From Clostridium zeae (GTDB lineage Bacteria; Bacillota; Clostridia; Clostridiales; Clostridiaceae), in assembly GCF_017312485.1 (NCBI RefSeq), contig NZ_BMBA01000012.1, forward strand, positions 1-64,000: a stretch of 64,000 nucleotides of DNA. The letters are read 5' to 3'. The notes beneath the pieces are model-generated. The model ran no database searches. It was not told the origin of the DNA and worked only from the letters and a program-made list of their open reading frames with translations. A program made the position numbers and the translations under genes. This document shows positions 17,518 through 27,268 of this stretch, one piece after another. Each line of letters starts with the position of its first letter. Within the stretch, counting starts at the first letter, position 1.

Positions 17518-19977
17518 TTATTCTTTATCTTTAATCTGCTTTTCAGCTATACTTATAGCTTTATCAAAATCTAAGCCTTTTAAGATATTCTGCTCTTTTT
17601 CTTCTACATCATCTATTATATTTACAGGTTTTAATATTAATGTTGCCATAGGAGGTACTTTGATAGTTAATTTATACTTTTGGTTATGCCAAGGTGCTTT
17701 CTCAGAGAATAAACTTTCTCCAATTACTTGACCTGATCCACCATATTCCTTACTATCTGTATTAAATATTTCTTGATATTCACCTAGGTAAGGAACTCCT
17801 ATATTAAAATCATAATAAACTGCTGAGGTAAAGTTACATACATATATTAAACTTTTCTTTGGATCATCAGTTTTTCTAGCAAAAACAATAATACTTTGAG
17901 TAGAATTATCAGCATCGATCCATTCAAAACCATTTGCGTTATAGTCATACTGCCACAGAGCTTCGTTTTCTAAGTAAAACTTATTCATATCCTTAAAGAA
18001 CTTTTGTGTATCTCTATGCATTTCAAATTGCTCTATAAGCTTAAACTCTAAGCCTTCATGGTTTCTCCATTCTATAAACTGTCCAAATTCACTACCCATA
18101 AATAATAACTTCTTACCTGGATGTGCAAGCATATAAGATATAAATAGTCTAAGCCCAGCAAATTTGTTCCAATAATCTCCCCACATTTTATCCACTAATG
18201 ATTTTTTTCCATGTACAACTTCATCATGTGATATTGGAAGTATAAAATTTTCCGAGTAATTGTACATCATTGAGAAGGTTATTAGATTGTGATGATGTTT
18301 CCTATATATAGGGTCAATCTGAATATACTTTAACATATCATTCATCCAACCCATGTTCCACTTAAAGTTAAATCCTAATCCTCCTATATCAGCAGGCTTA
18401 GTTACCATAGGCCAAGATGTTGACTCTTCCGCAACAACAAGAATATTGTTTGCTTGTTTAAATATAGCTTTATTCAGAGCTTTTAAGAATTCTACAGCCT
18501 CTAAATTTTCTCGTCCGCCGTACTTATTAGGTTTCCATTCTCCATGCTTCCTATCATAATCAAGATATAGCATATTTGCCACAGCATCTACTCTTAATCC
18601 ATCTATATGAAAATTCTTTAACCAATAAAGAGCATTAGAAATCAAAAAGCTTTTAACTTCTGGCTTTCCTAAATCAAAGTTAGCTGCTCCCCAGCCTTTG
18701 TTTTCTTGTTTCGAAATCTCACTATATTCGTAAGTTGGAGTACCATCAAACATATACAATCCATGCTCATCCTTACAGAAATGTCCAGGAACCCAATCTA
18801 AAATTACACCTATATTTTTCTCATGTAATGAATCAACTAACACCTTAAAATCATCACTGCTACCATATCTTCTTGTCACAGAGTAATAACCCGTCACTTG
18901 ATATCCCCAAGAATCATCTAGTGGATGTTCCATTATAGGCATTAGCTCAACATGAGTATAGCCCATTTCTTCAACATATGCCGGAAGTATTTCTGCTAGC
19001 TCCAAGTAGTTATAAAAACTTCCATCTTCTTTTCTACTCCATGAACCTAAATGAAGTTCGTATATATTAATTGGGCTTTCATACACATTGGTATTATTTC
19101 TTTTTTCTATCCACTTTTCATCTTTCCAAGTATAATCAGATATCTCTGTAATTAAAGAAGCAGTATTTGGTCTAAGTTCTGATGCAAAAGCATAAGGGTC
19201 AGACTTTAATACAACCTTCTTTCCATCCTTACTTGTTATAGCATATTTATATACAACTCCAGCTTTGAGCTCTGGAATAAATCCACTCCATAAACCAGAC
19301 TCACTGATTTTCTTCAATTTATTATCAGCATTACTTTCCCATTCACTAAAATCTCCAACTACATTCACAGAGCTAGCATTTGGTGCCCAAGTAGTAAATC
19401 TTGCGCCCGCTATTCCATTTTCCTCTACTAGATGGCCTCCCATGAATTTATAGCTTTCGTAGTTATTACCTTCATGAAATAGATACATATTAAAATCAGA
19501 AACGATACCACTTACTTCATTTTTATCAACTTGAAGTTCTTGTTTATCTTCTTTAGCATTTTCAATATTTAATTCTTCAATTTCCAATGACACAGGCTCA
19601 TCTACTATTTTTTTTGTTCTTGTTTTAGTTTTCTTAGGTTTAACTTCAGATTTTTTTTCATCAACGGCATCCTTTTTCTTTGTTGTTTTCTTAGTAGTTT
19701 TTTTAACTGGTTTTTCACCTTCAACCTTTGCTTCTTGTACCGCTCCCTCTAACTCTTCATCTACCTTCTTTGTTGTTTTTCTAGTTCTTGAAGCTTTAGT
19801 TGATACTTTATCTTTTTTAACTGTAGCCTTATCTATCTCATCATTGACTTCTTCTGTTTTTGATTTTTTAGTTCTAGTAGTTTTTTTCTTTGTAGCACTC
19901 TTCTTTTGGGCTAATTCTTTTGTTTCTGCTGCCCCTTCAGCAACAACTATATCTAAATCATTTTCTAAGTTCTTCAT
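17518..19977 (-). CDS. glgB: glycogen branching enzyme with a long lysine-rich N-terminal tail
   Basis: Cuts alpha-1,4 chains and rejoins them as alpha-1,6 branches. The GH13 catalytic residues are present: D in [16 protein letters not shown] in VVAEESTSW and D in [20 protein letters not shown]48 domain (about residues 160-270, [20 protein letters not shown]) precedes the barrel, and a C-terminal beta domain ends it. The protein is 819 aa, against the usual 620-730. The excess is an N-terminal tail of ~150 residues made of Lys/Thr/Ala-rich blocks ([29 protein letters not shown]) alternating with acidic ones, histone H1-like in composition and probably disordered. It is the first gene of the glgB-glgA2-glgP-GH13 unit, with a cre-like site upstream. 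Confidence 0.93.
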   Translation of the reverse strand: MKNLENDLDIVVAEGAAETKELAQKKSATKKKTTRTKKSKTEEVNDEIDKATVKKDKVSTKASRTRKTTKKVDEELEGAVQEAKVEGEKPVKKTTKKTTKKKDAVDEKKSEVKPKKTKTRTKKIVDEPVSLEIEELNIENAKEDKQELQVDKNEVSGIVSDFNMYLFHEGNNYESYKFMGGHLVEENGIAGARFTTWAPNASSVNVVGDFSEWESNADNKLKKISESGLWSGFIPELKAGVVYKYAITSKDGKKVVLKSDPYAFASELRPNTASLITEISDYTWKDEKWIEKRNNTNVYESPINIYELHLGSWSRKEDGSFYNYLELAEILPAYVEEMGYTHVELMPIMEHPLDDSWGYQVTGYYSVTRRYGSSDDFKVLVDSLHEKNIGVILDWVPGHFCKDEHGLYMFDGTPTYEYSEISKQENKGWGAANFDLGKPEVKSFLISNALYWLKNFHIDGLRVDAVANMLYLDYDRKHGEWKPNKYGGRENLEAVEFLKALNKAIFKQANNILVVAEESTSWPMVTKPADIGGLGFNFKWNMGWMNDMLKYIQIDPIYRKHHHNLITFSMMYNYSENFILPISHDEVVHGKKSLVDKMWGDYWNKFAGLRLFISYMLAHPGKKLLFMGSEFGQFIEWRNHEGLEFKLIEQFEMHRDTQKFFKDMNKFYLENEALWQYDYNANGFEWIDADNSTQSIIVFARKTDDPKKSLIYVCNFTSAVYYDFNIGVPYLGEYQEIFNTDSKEYGGSGQVIGESLFSEKAPWHNQKYKLTIKVPPMATLILKPVNIIDDVEEKEQNILKGLDFDKAISIAEKQIKDKE

Positions 19978-20103
19978 AAATTACGCCCCCATTACCCTAA
20001 ATTTTAAATTCCATATTTTACATATATTCTACAGAAAAGCTGTAACACCTTCACATATTTTGGAAATGAAACTTTATAAAATCAAATTTATAATACACTC
20101 AAA

Positions 20104-20117
20104 TGAAACCGTTTATA
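20104..20117 (-). promoter_or_regulatory. candidate CcpA (cre) site upstream of glgB
   Basis: TGAAACCGTTTATA matches the cre consensus TGWAARCGYTWNCW at 12 of 14 positions and lies 127 bp before the glgB ATG. It suggests catabolite control of the glgB unit. The rest of 19978-20290 is AT-rich; TATTAT-like -10 sequences are present near 20085, but no clear -35 was seen. Confidence 0.45.
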
Positions 20118-20293
20118 AATCATAATATGGAAACATTACGAAATTAAAAATGCCATAATATCACACAATTTTGTCATACAACTGCCACAAAAATCTCTTA
20201 TTATTTAATTAATCCCTTAATAATTAAATTATTAGACATCCACAATACAGAAAATAGACAAAGAATTTTAACATTAATCTTTTCCCTAAGAGA

Positions 20294-20330
20294 AAAAATC
20301 GCTAATGCTTGCTGCATTAGCGATTTTTTA
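20294..20330 (-). terminator. terminator of the liv operon
   Basis: AAAAATCGCTAATGC pairs with GCATTAGCGATTTTT around a 5-base loop, directly after the livF stop, with a T-run on the minus strand. Confidence 0.9.
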
Positions 20331-20335
20331 TTCTT

Positions 20336-21067
20336 TTATAATGCGGCTTCTTTCTTATCAACCGCTTCACCTAAGTAAGCATTTTTTATATCTTCGTTTT
20401 TAATAAGCTCTTCTCCAGTACCCTCCATTATTATCCTTCCAGTCTCAAGTACATATCCATAATCCGCAGCCTTTAAAGCAAGATTTGCATTTTGCTCTAT
20501 TAGTAGTATAGTGACCCCTTGGTTTCTTATCTCTTGGATTATATTAAATATATCTTTAACTATTATAGGTGCAAGTCCAAGTGAAGGTTCATCCATCATT
20601 AGAAGTTTTGGCTTTGCCATAAGAGCTCTTCCAACTGCCAACATTTGTTGTTCTCCTCCTGAAAGAGTTCCTGCAAGCTGCCACTTTCTTTCCTCTAATC
20701 TTGGAAACAATTCATATATCCACTTTATATCTTTTTCTATTTCCTTCTTATCTTTTCTGAAATACGCACCTAACTTAATATTTTCAAGAACAGTAAGGTT
20801 AGGAAAAACTCTTCTTCCTTCAGGAACTAGAGTCAAACCCATCTTTGGTATCTGCTCTGTCTTTTTATTAGTTATATCTACACCATCATAGATTATTTTA
20901 CCTGACTTAATTTTAGTAAGACCTACTGTTGCTCTTAGTGTTGTGCTCTTTCCAGCTCCATTTGCACCAACAAGAGTAACAATCTTTCCTTGCTCTACAT
21001 TTATAGATATCCCATTAAGAGCCTCAATAGCTCCATAAGATACTACTAAATCTTCTATTTTAAGCAT
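20336..21067 (-). CDS. livF: branched-chain amino acid ABC transporter ATPase LivF
   Basis: One of two cytoplasmic ATPases that power uptake of leucine, isoleucine, valine or related amino acids. Walker A is GANGAGKST (residues ~35-43), the signature motif is LSGGEQQMLAVGRAL and Walker B is LLMMDEPSLGLAP. A 243-aa protein, normal for LivF. It overlaps livG by 8 bp and is the last gene of livHMGF, so it is translationally coupled. Confidence 0.93.
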   Translation of the reverse strand: MLKIEDLVVSYGAIEALNGISINVEQGKIVTLVGANGAGKSTTLRATVGLTKIKSGKIIYDGVDITNKKTEQIPKMGLTLVPEGRRVFPNLTVLENIKLGAYFRKDKKEIEKDIKWIYELFPRLEERKWQLAGTLSGGEQQMLAVGRALMAKPKLLMMDEPSLGLAPIIVKDIFNIIQEIRNQGVTILLIEQNANLALKAADYGYVLETGRIIMEGTGEELIKNEDIKNAYLGEAVDKKEAAL

Positions 21068-21830
21068 CTTCCTTCACCCCCAAGTAGGCTTCAATAACCT
21101 TTGAATTATTTTGAATTTCATAAGGTGTCCCATGTGCAATAGTAACCCCGTGATCAAGCACGTATATTCTATCAGATATCCCCATTACTAGAGGCATATG
21201 ATGTTCTATCATAAATATAGTAAGTCCAAATTCGTCTCTTATTTCATTTATAAAGCTTGTAAGTTCATCAGATTCCTTTGGATTCATTCCTGCTGCTGGT
21301 TCATCTAAAAGCATAATTTCCGGATTAGTAGCAAGACCTCTAGCAATTTCTAGTCTTCTTTGCTTTCCATAAGGAAGTGAGCTTGCCTTTTCATCCTTAA
21401 GATCTAAAAGTCCAACTCTCTCCAGTAAATCTAATGATTTTTGAACCATTTCTTTTTCTTCTTTTCTATACCTAGGAAGCTTAAACATACCTTCTAGAAA
21501 CATTGATTTTAAATGAAGGTGATTTGCTATAAGAACATTATCTAAAACTGTTAATTCTCCAAACAGTCTTATATTTTGAAAAGTTCTAGCTATACCTTTT
21601 TTAGTTATAGCGTCTGGCTTCAATCCAGAAATTCTTTCATTATTAAAAAATATTTGTCCCTCTGAAGGGCTGTAAACACCTGTTATCATATTAAAAGCTG
21701 TAGTCTTACCTGCACCATTAGGTCCTATAAGCGCAACAATTTCACCCTTGTTAAGTTCCAAACTGAAGTCCTTAACTGCTGTAAGACCTCCAAACTTCAT
21801 TGTTATCTTGTCCGCATTAAGCAATTTCAT
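21060..21830 (-). CDS. livG: branched-chain amino acid ABC transporter ATPase LivG
   Basis: The second ATPase of the transporter, 256 aa. Walker A is GPNGAGKTT, the signature is LPYGKQRRLEIARGLA and Walker B is IMLLDEPAAGMNP. The AAGMNP sequence and the long insert between Walker A and the signature (LRLFGELTVLDNVLIANH) separate LivG from LivF. It overlaps livM by 14 bp and livF by 8 bp. AAAGGAGG precedes the ATG. Confidence 0.93.
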   Translation of the reverse strand: MKLLNADKITMKFGGLTAVKDFSLELNKGEIVALIGPNGAGKTTAFNMITGVYSPSEGQIFFNNERISGLKPDAITKKGIARTFQNIRLFGELTVLDNVLIANHLHLKSMFLEGMFKLPRYRKEEKEMVQKSLDLLERVGLLDLKDEKASSLPYGKQRRLEIARGLATNPEIMLLDEPAAGMNPKESDELTSFINEIRDEFGLTIFMIEHHMPLVMGISDRIYVLDHGVTIAHGTPYEIQNNSKVIEAYLGVKEDA

Positions 21831-22884
21831 CTTGGCTTCCTCCTTTGCTACGTCCTATGTTCTTGAAGAATCCAAAAAGACCATTCCACGAAAATTCTTT
21901 ATTTCCCATAAGACCTTTACTAAAGAACAATACAGCTATCATTAGAAGGGCTGAGAATACAACCATTCTAGTACCAGCAACTCCTTTTATTCTGTATCCA
22001 CCTATCGTTATAGTTTCATCTAAGAATCTCAATGCTTCTCCAGCTATTGTTATAATAAATGATGAAATTATAGTTCCTGTTATACTTCCCATTCCACCTA
22101 GCACTATGATAAGTAGTATATTGAAAGTCAGCATGAATTTAAACATTGTAGGATCTATTGTTCCTAGTGAATTTGCCAGTAAACCACCACCTACTCCAGC
22201 AAAGAAAGCCCCTATTGAAAAAGCTAGAGTTTTATTCCTAAAAAGATTTATCCCCATACTTTCAGCTGCTATTTCATCTTCTCTTATTGCTTTCAGCGCC
22301 CTACCAAAACTACTATTCACAAATGACACCATAAGTATAACTGTCACTATGAATACCCCAAAACTCCACCATATATTAGTAGTTACTGGTATACCTTTTA
22401 ATCCTAATGCACCATTAGTAATGGATTGTGTATTATTTATTACTACTCTTATTATTTCTGCAAAGCCAAGTGTTGCAATAGCTAAATAATCCCCTTTAAG
22501 TCTTAGTGCAGGAGCTCCTATTAAGTAAGCTAAAAATGCAGAGATTATACCTGCAACTATAAGGGCTATTGGAAAAGGCAATTGTATGTTTGCCAATGGA
22601 GCAGCTATAGGTTGCATAAAAAAGTTTTGAGCTTTAGTTTCAGGTGACATAGTCAAAAGAGCTGTTGTATAGGCACCTATAGCTATAAATCCAGCATGCC
22701 CTAATGAAAACAAACCAGTGAAGCCGTTGATCAAGTTCATGCTTAAAGCCAAAACTGCATAAATTGCACATAAATTGAGTATTCTTGTTTTATATGGATC
22801 AAAGTTTTTATCTGCATATATTAAAAATAATATGAGTACGACAAATGAAATTCCTGTTAAAATTAAATTTCTCTTTTTCATCAT
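21817..22884 (-). CDS. livM: branched-chain amino acid ABC transporter permease LivM
   Basis: An integral membrane subunit with about ten hydrophobic segments over 355 aa. It carries the family stretches ALSMNLINGFTGLFSLGHAGF and GDYLAIATLGFAEIIRVVIN, plus ALKAIREDEIAAESMGIN, the cytoplasmic loop that contacts the ATPases. It forms a heterodimeric channel with LivH. It begins immediately after livH (no gap) and overlaps livG. Confidence 0.93.
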   Translation of the reverse strand: MMKKRNLILTGISFVVLILFLIYADKNFDPYKTRILNLCAIYAVLALSMNLINGFTGLFSLGHAGFIAIGAYTTALLTMSPETKAQNFFMQPIAAPLANIQLPFPIALIVAGIISAFLAYLIGAPALRLKGDYLAIATLGFAEIIRVVINNTQSITNGALGLKGIPVTTNIWWSFGVFIVTVILMVSFVNSSFGRALKAIREDEIAAESMGINLFRNKTLAFSIGAFFAGVGGGLLANSLGTIDPTMFKFMLTFNILLIIVLGGMGSITGTIISSFIITIAGEALRFLDETITIGGYRIKGVAGTRMVVFSALLMIAVLFFSKGLMGNKEFSWNGLFGFFKNIGRSKGGSQDEIA

Positions 22885-23772
22885 CTACACCTTCTCCGAA
22901 ATTTTTTCGCCCATTATACCTGTTGGCTTAAATAGTAATATAACTATTAAAAGTATAAAAGCAAAAGCATCTCTATAACCTGTAAGACTTGGTAGTAAAG
23001 CAACAAGCATGATTTCACCTATTCCAAGGATAAATCCACCCACTACAGCACCAGTGATATTTCCTATTCCCCCTATAACTGCAGCTATGAAGCATTTAAG
23101 TCCAGGCATAACTCCCATAAGAGGATTGATATTTGGGAACTTGAATCCCCACATTATACTTCCAATTGCCGCTAAAGCAGATCCTATGGCAAAGGTCAAA
23201 GTTATTATTCTGTTTATATTTATAGTCATCAATGAAGATATTTCGTAATCCTTAGAAACAGCTCTCATAGCCATCCCAACTTTTGTTTTGTTTACAACGT
23301 ATAATAATAGAAAAAGTATAATAACGGTTACCACTGGAATTATGATTGTAAGTCTCTGCATAGATACAGATCCAATCTTAATTACATCAGTAAAAAGTGG
23401 TTCCTGCGGAAATGCTTTAGGTACACCTCCAAAAACAACCGTTCCTAAGTTTTCAAGAAAGAATGATACTCCTATTGCTGATATAAGTATTGATATCTTA
23501 GGTGCAGTTCTTATAGGTTTGTAAGCTGCCTTCTCTATAAATATTCCAAGCAATACTGTAAGAGCTATAGAAAACAATACTGCTACATACCAAGGCATTG
23601 CAAAAACTGCTATACCATAGAAGGTAAAATAAGCAGCCATCATAAATATATCTCCATGAGCAAAATTTATAAGTCTTAATATTCCATAAACCATTGTGTA
23701 TCCTATTGCTATTAGCGCATATAAACTACCTAATGATATTCCATTAGCTAAATGCTGCAAAAGTGTACCCAT
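22885..23772 (-). CDS. livH: branched-chain amino acid ABC transporter permease LivH
   Basis: A 295-aa membrane permease with about eight helices. Typical stretches are GSLYALIAIGYTMVYGILRLINFAHGDI at the N-terminus (given here only to its first part, GSLYALIAIGYTMVYG) and GMAMRAVSKD in the cytoplasmic coupling loop. It pairs with LivM. It lies 61 bp after the first binding-protein gene, with a hairpin in the gap, and is preceded by AGGAGAGG. Confidence 0.93.
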   Translation of the reverse strand: MGTLLQHLANGISLGSLYALIAIGYTMVYGILRLINFAHGDIFMMAAYFTFYGIAVFAMPWYVAVLFSIALTVLLGIFIEKAAYKPIRTAPKISILISAIGVSFFLENLGTVVFGGVPKAFPQEPLFTDVIKIGSVSMQRLTIIIPVVTVIILFLLLYVVNKTKVGMAMRAVSKDYEISSLMTININRIITLTFAIGSALAAIGSIMWGFKFPNINPLMGVMPGLKCFIAAVIGGIGNITGAVVGGFILGIGEIMLVALLPSLTGYRDAFAFILLIVILLFKPTGIMGEKISEKV

Positions 23773-23799
23773 ATTAAAATCCCTCTCCTTTTAAGATAG

Positions 23800-23826
23800 A
23801 GAGAACTGGCTATTAGCTAGTCCTCT
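23800..23826 (-). other. intercistronic hairpin between livJ1 and livH
   Basis: AGAGGACTAGCT and AGCCAGTTCTCT pair over 12 positions with G-T wobbles and a 3-base loop. No T-run follows on the minus strand. It is well placed to protect the binding-protein mRNA from 3' decay and so allow more binding protein than permease. Confidence 0.55.
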
Positions 23827-23833
23827 AATTCCT

Positions 23834-25009
23834 TTATTTTGTTGGCTCTACTGTGTCAGTATAAGTAAATTTGCCATCCTTAACAGTCTTAATTATTGCT
23901 GCTTTTATGGCATTTCTGTCTTCATCAAAGTTAATTACTCCTGTAGCTCCTTGGAAATCCTTAGTCTTTGCAAGTTCGTCTCTTAACTTAACAGAATCAT
24001 TTGTTCCAGATCTCTTAAGAGCATCTACTAGTATTAAGTATGAATCATATCCAAGTGCAGACATTGCAGAAGCGTCTTTTCCACTGTATTCTTTTTTATA
24101 TGCCTCTAAGAATTTTTCTGATTCCTTTGTAACTGGTTTTTCTGTAGCAAATGCAGTTGAGAATACTGCTCCTTCAGCTGCTTGACCACCTATCTTTAAG
24201 AAGTCTGGTGTCTCCCATGTATCTCCACCTATTATTGGTGCTTTTATTCCTAAATCCCTTGCTTGTTTTATTAAAAGCGCTGACTCTGTGAAGTTACCAG
24301 GAGCAAATATTACATCTGGATTTTGTGACTTTATATTAGTTAATTGTGCACTAAAATCTTGGTCTCCAGTGTTATAGTTAGATGTTGAAACTATAGCTTT
24401 GCTGTCTCCAGTTAATTTTGTGAATGAATCTGTAAAATACTTAGCTAGTCCAACTGCATAATCATTAGAAACTTCTTGTACAATTGCAACCTTCTTAGCA
24501 TTAAGTTTTGAGTAAGCATAGTTAGCCATTACTGTTCCTTGGAATGGGTCTATAAAGCAAACTCTGAAATAATAGTCATTTCCTTTAGTAACCAATGGAT
24601 TTGTTGCTGATGTTGCAACTGTTGGTATCTTAGCTTTCTTTACTATATCCCCAGCAGCCATTGAAAGTGAGCTTCCGTAACTTCCTATTATAGCCGTAAC
24701 CTTTTCTTTCTCCACAAGTCTTGATGCTGCATTAGATGCCTCTACTTTATCAGATTTATTATCAACTATTACTAGTTCTATTTTCTTTCCATTAACTTCA
24801 GGATAAAGCTTGTTAGCAAGTTTTATTCCTTCTACTTCTAATTCACCACCACCAGCATTTGCTCCTGTTAGCGGTTCAAAAACCCCAATTTTTATAGTAT
24901 CACTGCTCCCATTGGTGCTAGAATCTGATACCTTCTCAACCTGGCAACTTGAAAGTACTGTTCCTACAGCCAATACTGCACTTATTATAATCGCTAATTT
25001 TCTCTTCAT
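23834..25009 (-). CDS. livJ: branched-chain amino acid binding lipoprotein 1
   Basis: The extracellular solute-binding protein of the livFGMH transporter, 391 aa. The N-terminus is a lipoprotein signal (MKRKLAIIISAVLAVGTVLSSC, lipobox LSSC), so it is anchored to the outer face of the membrane. The Peripla_BP_6 fold is recognisable from IKIGVFEPLTGANAGGGELE, VIGSYGSS-type ligand loop (IIGSYGSSLSMAA) and the C-terminal GATGVINFDEDRN. It is the first gene of the livJ1-livH-livM-livG-livF unit. A second, nearly identical copy lies upstream at 25593-26765. The ligand could be branched-chain or another amino acid. Confidence 0.92.
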   Translation of the reverse strand: MKRKLAIIISAVLAVGTVLSSCQVEKVSDSSTNGSSDTIKIGVFEPLTGANAGGGELEVEGIKLANKLYPEVNGKKIELVIVDNKSDKVEASNAASRLVEKEKVTAIIGSYGSSLSMAAGDIVKKAKIPTVATSATNPLVTKGNDYYFRVCFIDPFQGTVMANYAYSKLNAKKVAIVQEVSNDYAVGLAKYFTDSFTKLTGDSKAIVSTSNYNTGDQDFSAQLTNIKSQNPDVIFAPGNFTESALLIKQARDLGIKAPIIGGDTWETPDFLKIGGQAAEGAVFSTAFATEKPVTKESEKFLEAYKKEYSGKDASAMSALGYDSYLILVDALKRSGTNDSVKLRDELAKTKDFQGATGVINFDEDRNAIKAAIIKTVKDGKFTYTDTVEPTK

Positions 25010-25592
25010 TATTTTAATCCCCCTTAGAATATTTACGAATATACTTATTGCTGAATACTGTCTTCGTATGTTGTTGTTAATTTTATCTCAACAAAATATT
25101 TTCTGTCAATTGAAAAGTATTCCTGCATTATTATTCAACTTCGTAAAATTATTCACATATTATTCATTTGTATATTAATTTATTAACTTAACATAATATT
25201 ATTATATTAATTAACATTATGTTAATTTCAAGGTTTTATTTTTATCATTCTATCACAAAAACACACTTTTTATTATTTGTCTTCCTGTGAAGGACAAATG
25301 GATTTTGTATAAATAACTATCTATTTTAAAATTAAAGCAAAGTATTTTTTGCATTTTTTTAAATCACACATTTCATATTTTAATAATATCAATGTAAACG
25401 TGATTATTCGTATATGCTATTTTATATATTCTCCTAATTCTCAGCTTACCTTATTTAAAGATTTCTCATTAAAATATAGAGGGATCCTACGTCAAATATT
25501 AAGTCATGCACGCTTTCCATCTCATAATCCAAGGCTTTCATACACACATAACTTAAGTCTTCATGAAGGATCCCTATAGTTTCTAAATTGTT
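25010..25592 (-). other. leader region of livJ1, containing a promoter segment shared with livJ2
   Basis: No gene is supported here. The stretch at about 25232-25285 (TTTATTTTTATCATTCTATC, then ACAAAAACACACTTTTTATT) is repeated almost base for base at about 26990-27040 upstream of livJ2. The duplication therefore included control DNA; a minus-strand TAGAAT -10-like box lies in it. TTAACATAAT (25188-25197) and ATTATGTTAA (25216-25225) form an inverted repeat downstream of that. A separate inverted-repeat element is at 25475-25579. Confidence 0.6.
25475..25579 (-). repeat. ~105-bp element bounded by inverted repeats, downstream of livJ2
   Basis: The ends TATAGAGGGATCCT and AGGATCCCTATAG are inverted repeats with a two-base bulge. 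On the minus strand the interior is open in the frame that follows the livJ2 stop codon, including a 28-codon ATG frame (MKALDYEMESVHDLIFDVGS, then eight more). It has the look of a small inserted element. No second copy was found in this window. Confidence 0.5.
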
Positions 25593-26765
25593 TTATTTTG
25601 TTGGTTCGATTAAATCAAGATAAGTAAACTTTCCGTCCTTTACTTGCTTAATAACTGCTGCTTTTACTGCATTTCTATCTTCATCAAAGTTAACAACACC
25701 TGCAGCTCCTTGGAAATCCTTAGTCTTTACAAGCTCGTCTCTCAATTTAACTGAATCTTCTGAGCCAGTTCTCTTTAGACCATCTACTAGTAACAAATAC
25801 GCATCGTATGCAAGAGCTGAAACTGCAGCAGGTTCTTTGTTGTATTCCTTCTTATATTCTGTTAAGAATTTTTCTGATTCCTTTGTTATTGGTTTTTCTG
25901 TTGCAAAGAAAGTAGAGAATACTGATCCTTCAACAGCACTACCACCTATCTTTAAGAAATCTGGTGTCTCCCATGTATCTCCACCTATTATTGGAGCCTT
26001 TATTCCTAAATCCCTTGCTTGTTTTATTAGGAGTGCTGACTCTGTGAAATTACCAGGAGCAAATATTACATCTGGATTTTGTGATTTTATATTAGTTAAT
26101 TGTGCACTAAAATCTTGGTCTCCAGTATTATAGTTAGATACTGAAACTATAGCTTTGCTGTCTCCAGTTAATTTTGTAAATGAATCAGTAAAATACTTAG
26201 CTAGTCCAACTGCATAGTCATTAGAAACTTCTTGTACAATTGCAACCTTCTTAGCATTAAGTTTTGAGTAAGCATAGTTAGCCATTACTGTTCCTTGGAA
26301 TGGATCTATAAAACAAACTCTGAAATAATAGTCATTTCCCTTAGTAACCAATGGATTTGTAGCTGATGTTGCAATTGTTGGTATTTTAGCTTTCTTTATA
26401 ATATCTCCAGCAGCCATCGATAAGGAACTTCCCCAACTTCCTATAATAGCTGTAACCTTGTCTTTTTCAACAAGTCTTGATGCCGCATTAGATGCTTCTA
26501 CCTTGTCTGATTTATTATCAACTATAACTAGTTCAATTTTCTTTCCATTTACCTCAGGATAAAGCTTGTTAGCAAGTTTTATTCCTTCTACCTCTAATTC
26601 TCCACCACCGGCATTCGCACCTGTAAGCGGTTCAAAAACACCTATTTTTATCGTATCATTACTACCGCTTGACTTAGAATCTGATACCTTTTCAACCTGA
26701 CAACTTGAAAGTACTGTCCCCACAGCTAATACTGCACTAATTATAATTGCTAGTTTTCTTTTCAT
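25593..26765 (-). CDS. livJ: branched-chain amino acid binding lipoprotein 2
   Basis: A tandem paralogue of the binding protein at 23834-25009, 390 aa. The signal peptide and lipobox (LSSC) are identical and so are long internal blocks. Differences concentrate near the ligand-loop region (SWGSS instead of SYGSS), residues ~295-325 and the C-terminus (LDLIEPTK instead of TDTVEPTK). It is probably a receptor of altered specificity feeding the same permease. It has its own promoter region, copied from that of livJ1 or the reverse. Confidence 0.92.
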   Translation of the reverse strand: MKRKLAIIISAVLAVGTVLSSCQVEKVSDSKSSGSNDTIKIGVFEPLTGANAGGGELEVEGIKLANKLYPEVNGKKIELVIVDNKSDKVEASNAASRLVEKDKVTAIIGSWGSSLSMAAGDIIKKAKIPTIATSATNPLVTKGNDYYFRVCFIDPFQGTVMANYAYSKLNAKKVAIVQEVSNDYAVGLAKYFTDSFTKLTGDSKAIVSVSNYNTGDQDFSAQLTNIKSQNPDVIFAPGNFTESALLIKQARDLGIKAPIIGGDTWETPDFLKIGGSAVEGSVFSTFFATEKPITKESEKFLTEYKKEYNKEPAAVSALAYDAYLLLVDGLKRTGSEDSVKLRDELVKTKDFQGAAGVVNFDEDRNAVKAAVIKQVKDGKFTYLDLIEPTK

Positions 26766-27268
26766 TAATTTACTCCCCCTTTTAATAAATACGAATTATC
26801 ACTTATTACTGATTAACTTCTCATCATCATACAGACTACTTTAAATCAGCAAATTATTTTTTGTAAATTGCAAAATGTATTGTATTTTTATTCAACAAGC
26901 TTTTTTTGTTCATACTTTATACACTTTATTTACATTTAATATATTATCATAACATTGTTTAAATTACTAGCAATTTGATATGTTTCAGCTTTTATTTTTA
27001 TCATTCTATCACAAAAATACACTTTTTATTATTTGTATTTCTACTAAGTACATTTACAATTCATTAACAACTTTTTACTTCTTTGTGATTATCATAAACT
27101 TACTTGCAAATTCAAATAAATATATATGCATAAAAAAAATTTTTCATGTAAACGTATTTTTCACTTTTCTTCTATTTATTTGAATTTAAAAGACTCGATA
27201 ATTATGATAATATATTTATAATAACATTCGGCAAAAACATACAAACAACTTAAGAGGGGGCAATTATT
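26766..27268. other. divergent control region between livJ2 and the chemoreceptor
   Basis: No gene seen. The part near 26990-27040 repeats the livJ1 upstream segment. The right part carries AT-rich plus-strand sequence with TATAAT-like boxes (near 27215-27225) before the GAGGGGG ribosome binding site of the chemoreceptor. No SigD-type promoter was recognised. Confidence 0.5.

Noticed and set aside
21845-22489. Long plus-strand ORF (214 codons) opposite livM
   Set aside because: It is antisense to a clear permease gene, has no ribosome binding site and its composition mirrors the complementary coding frame. Other antisense frames opposite glg, liv, thr and rhs genes were rejected for the same reason.
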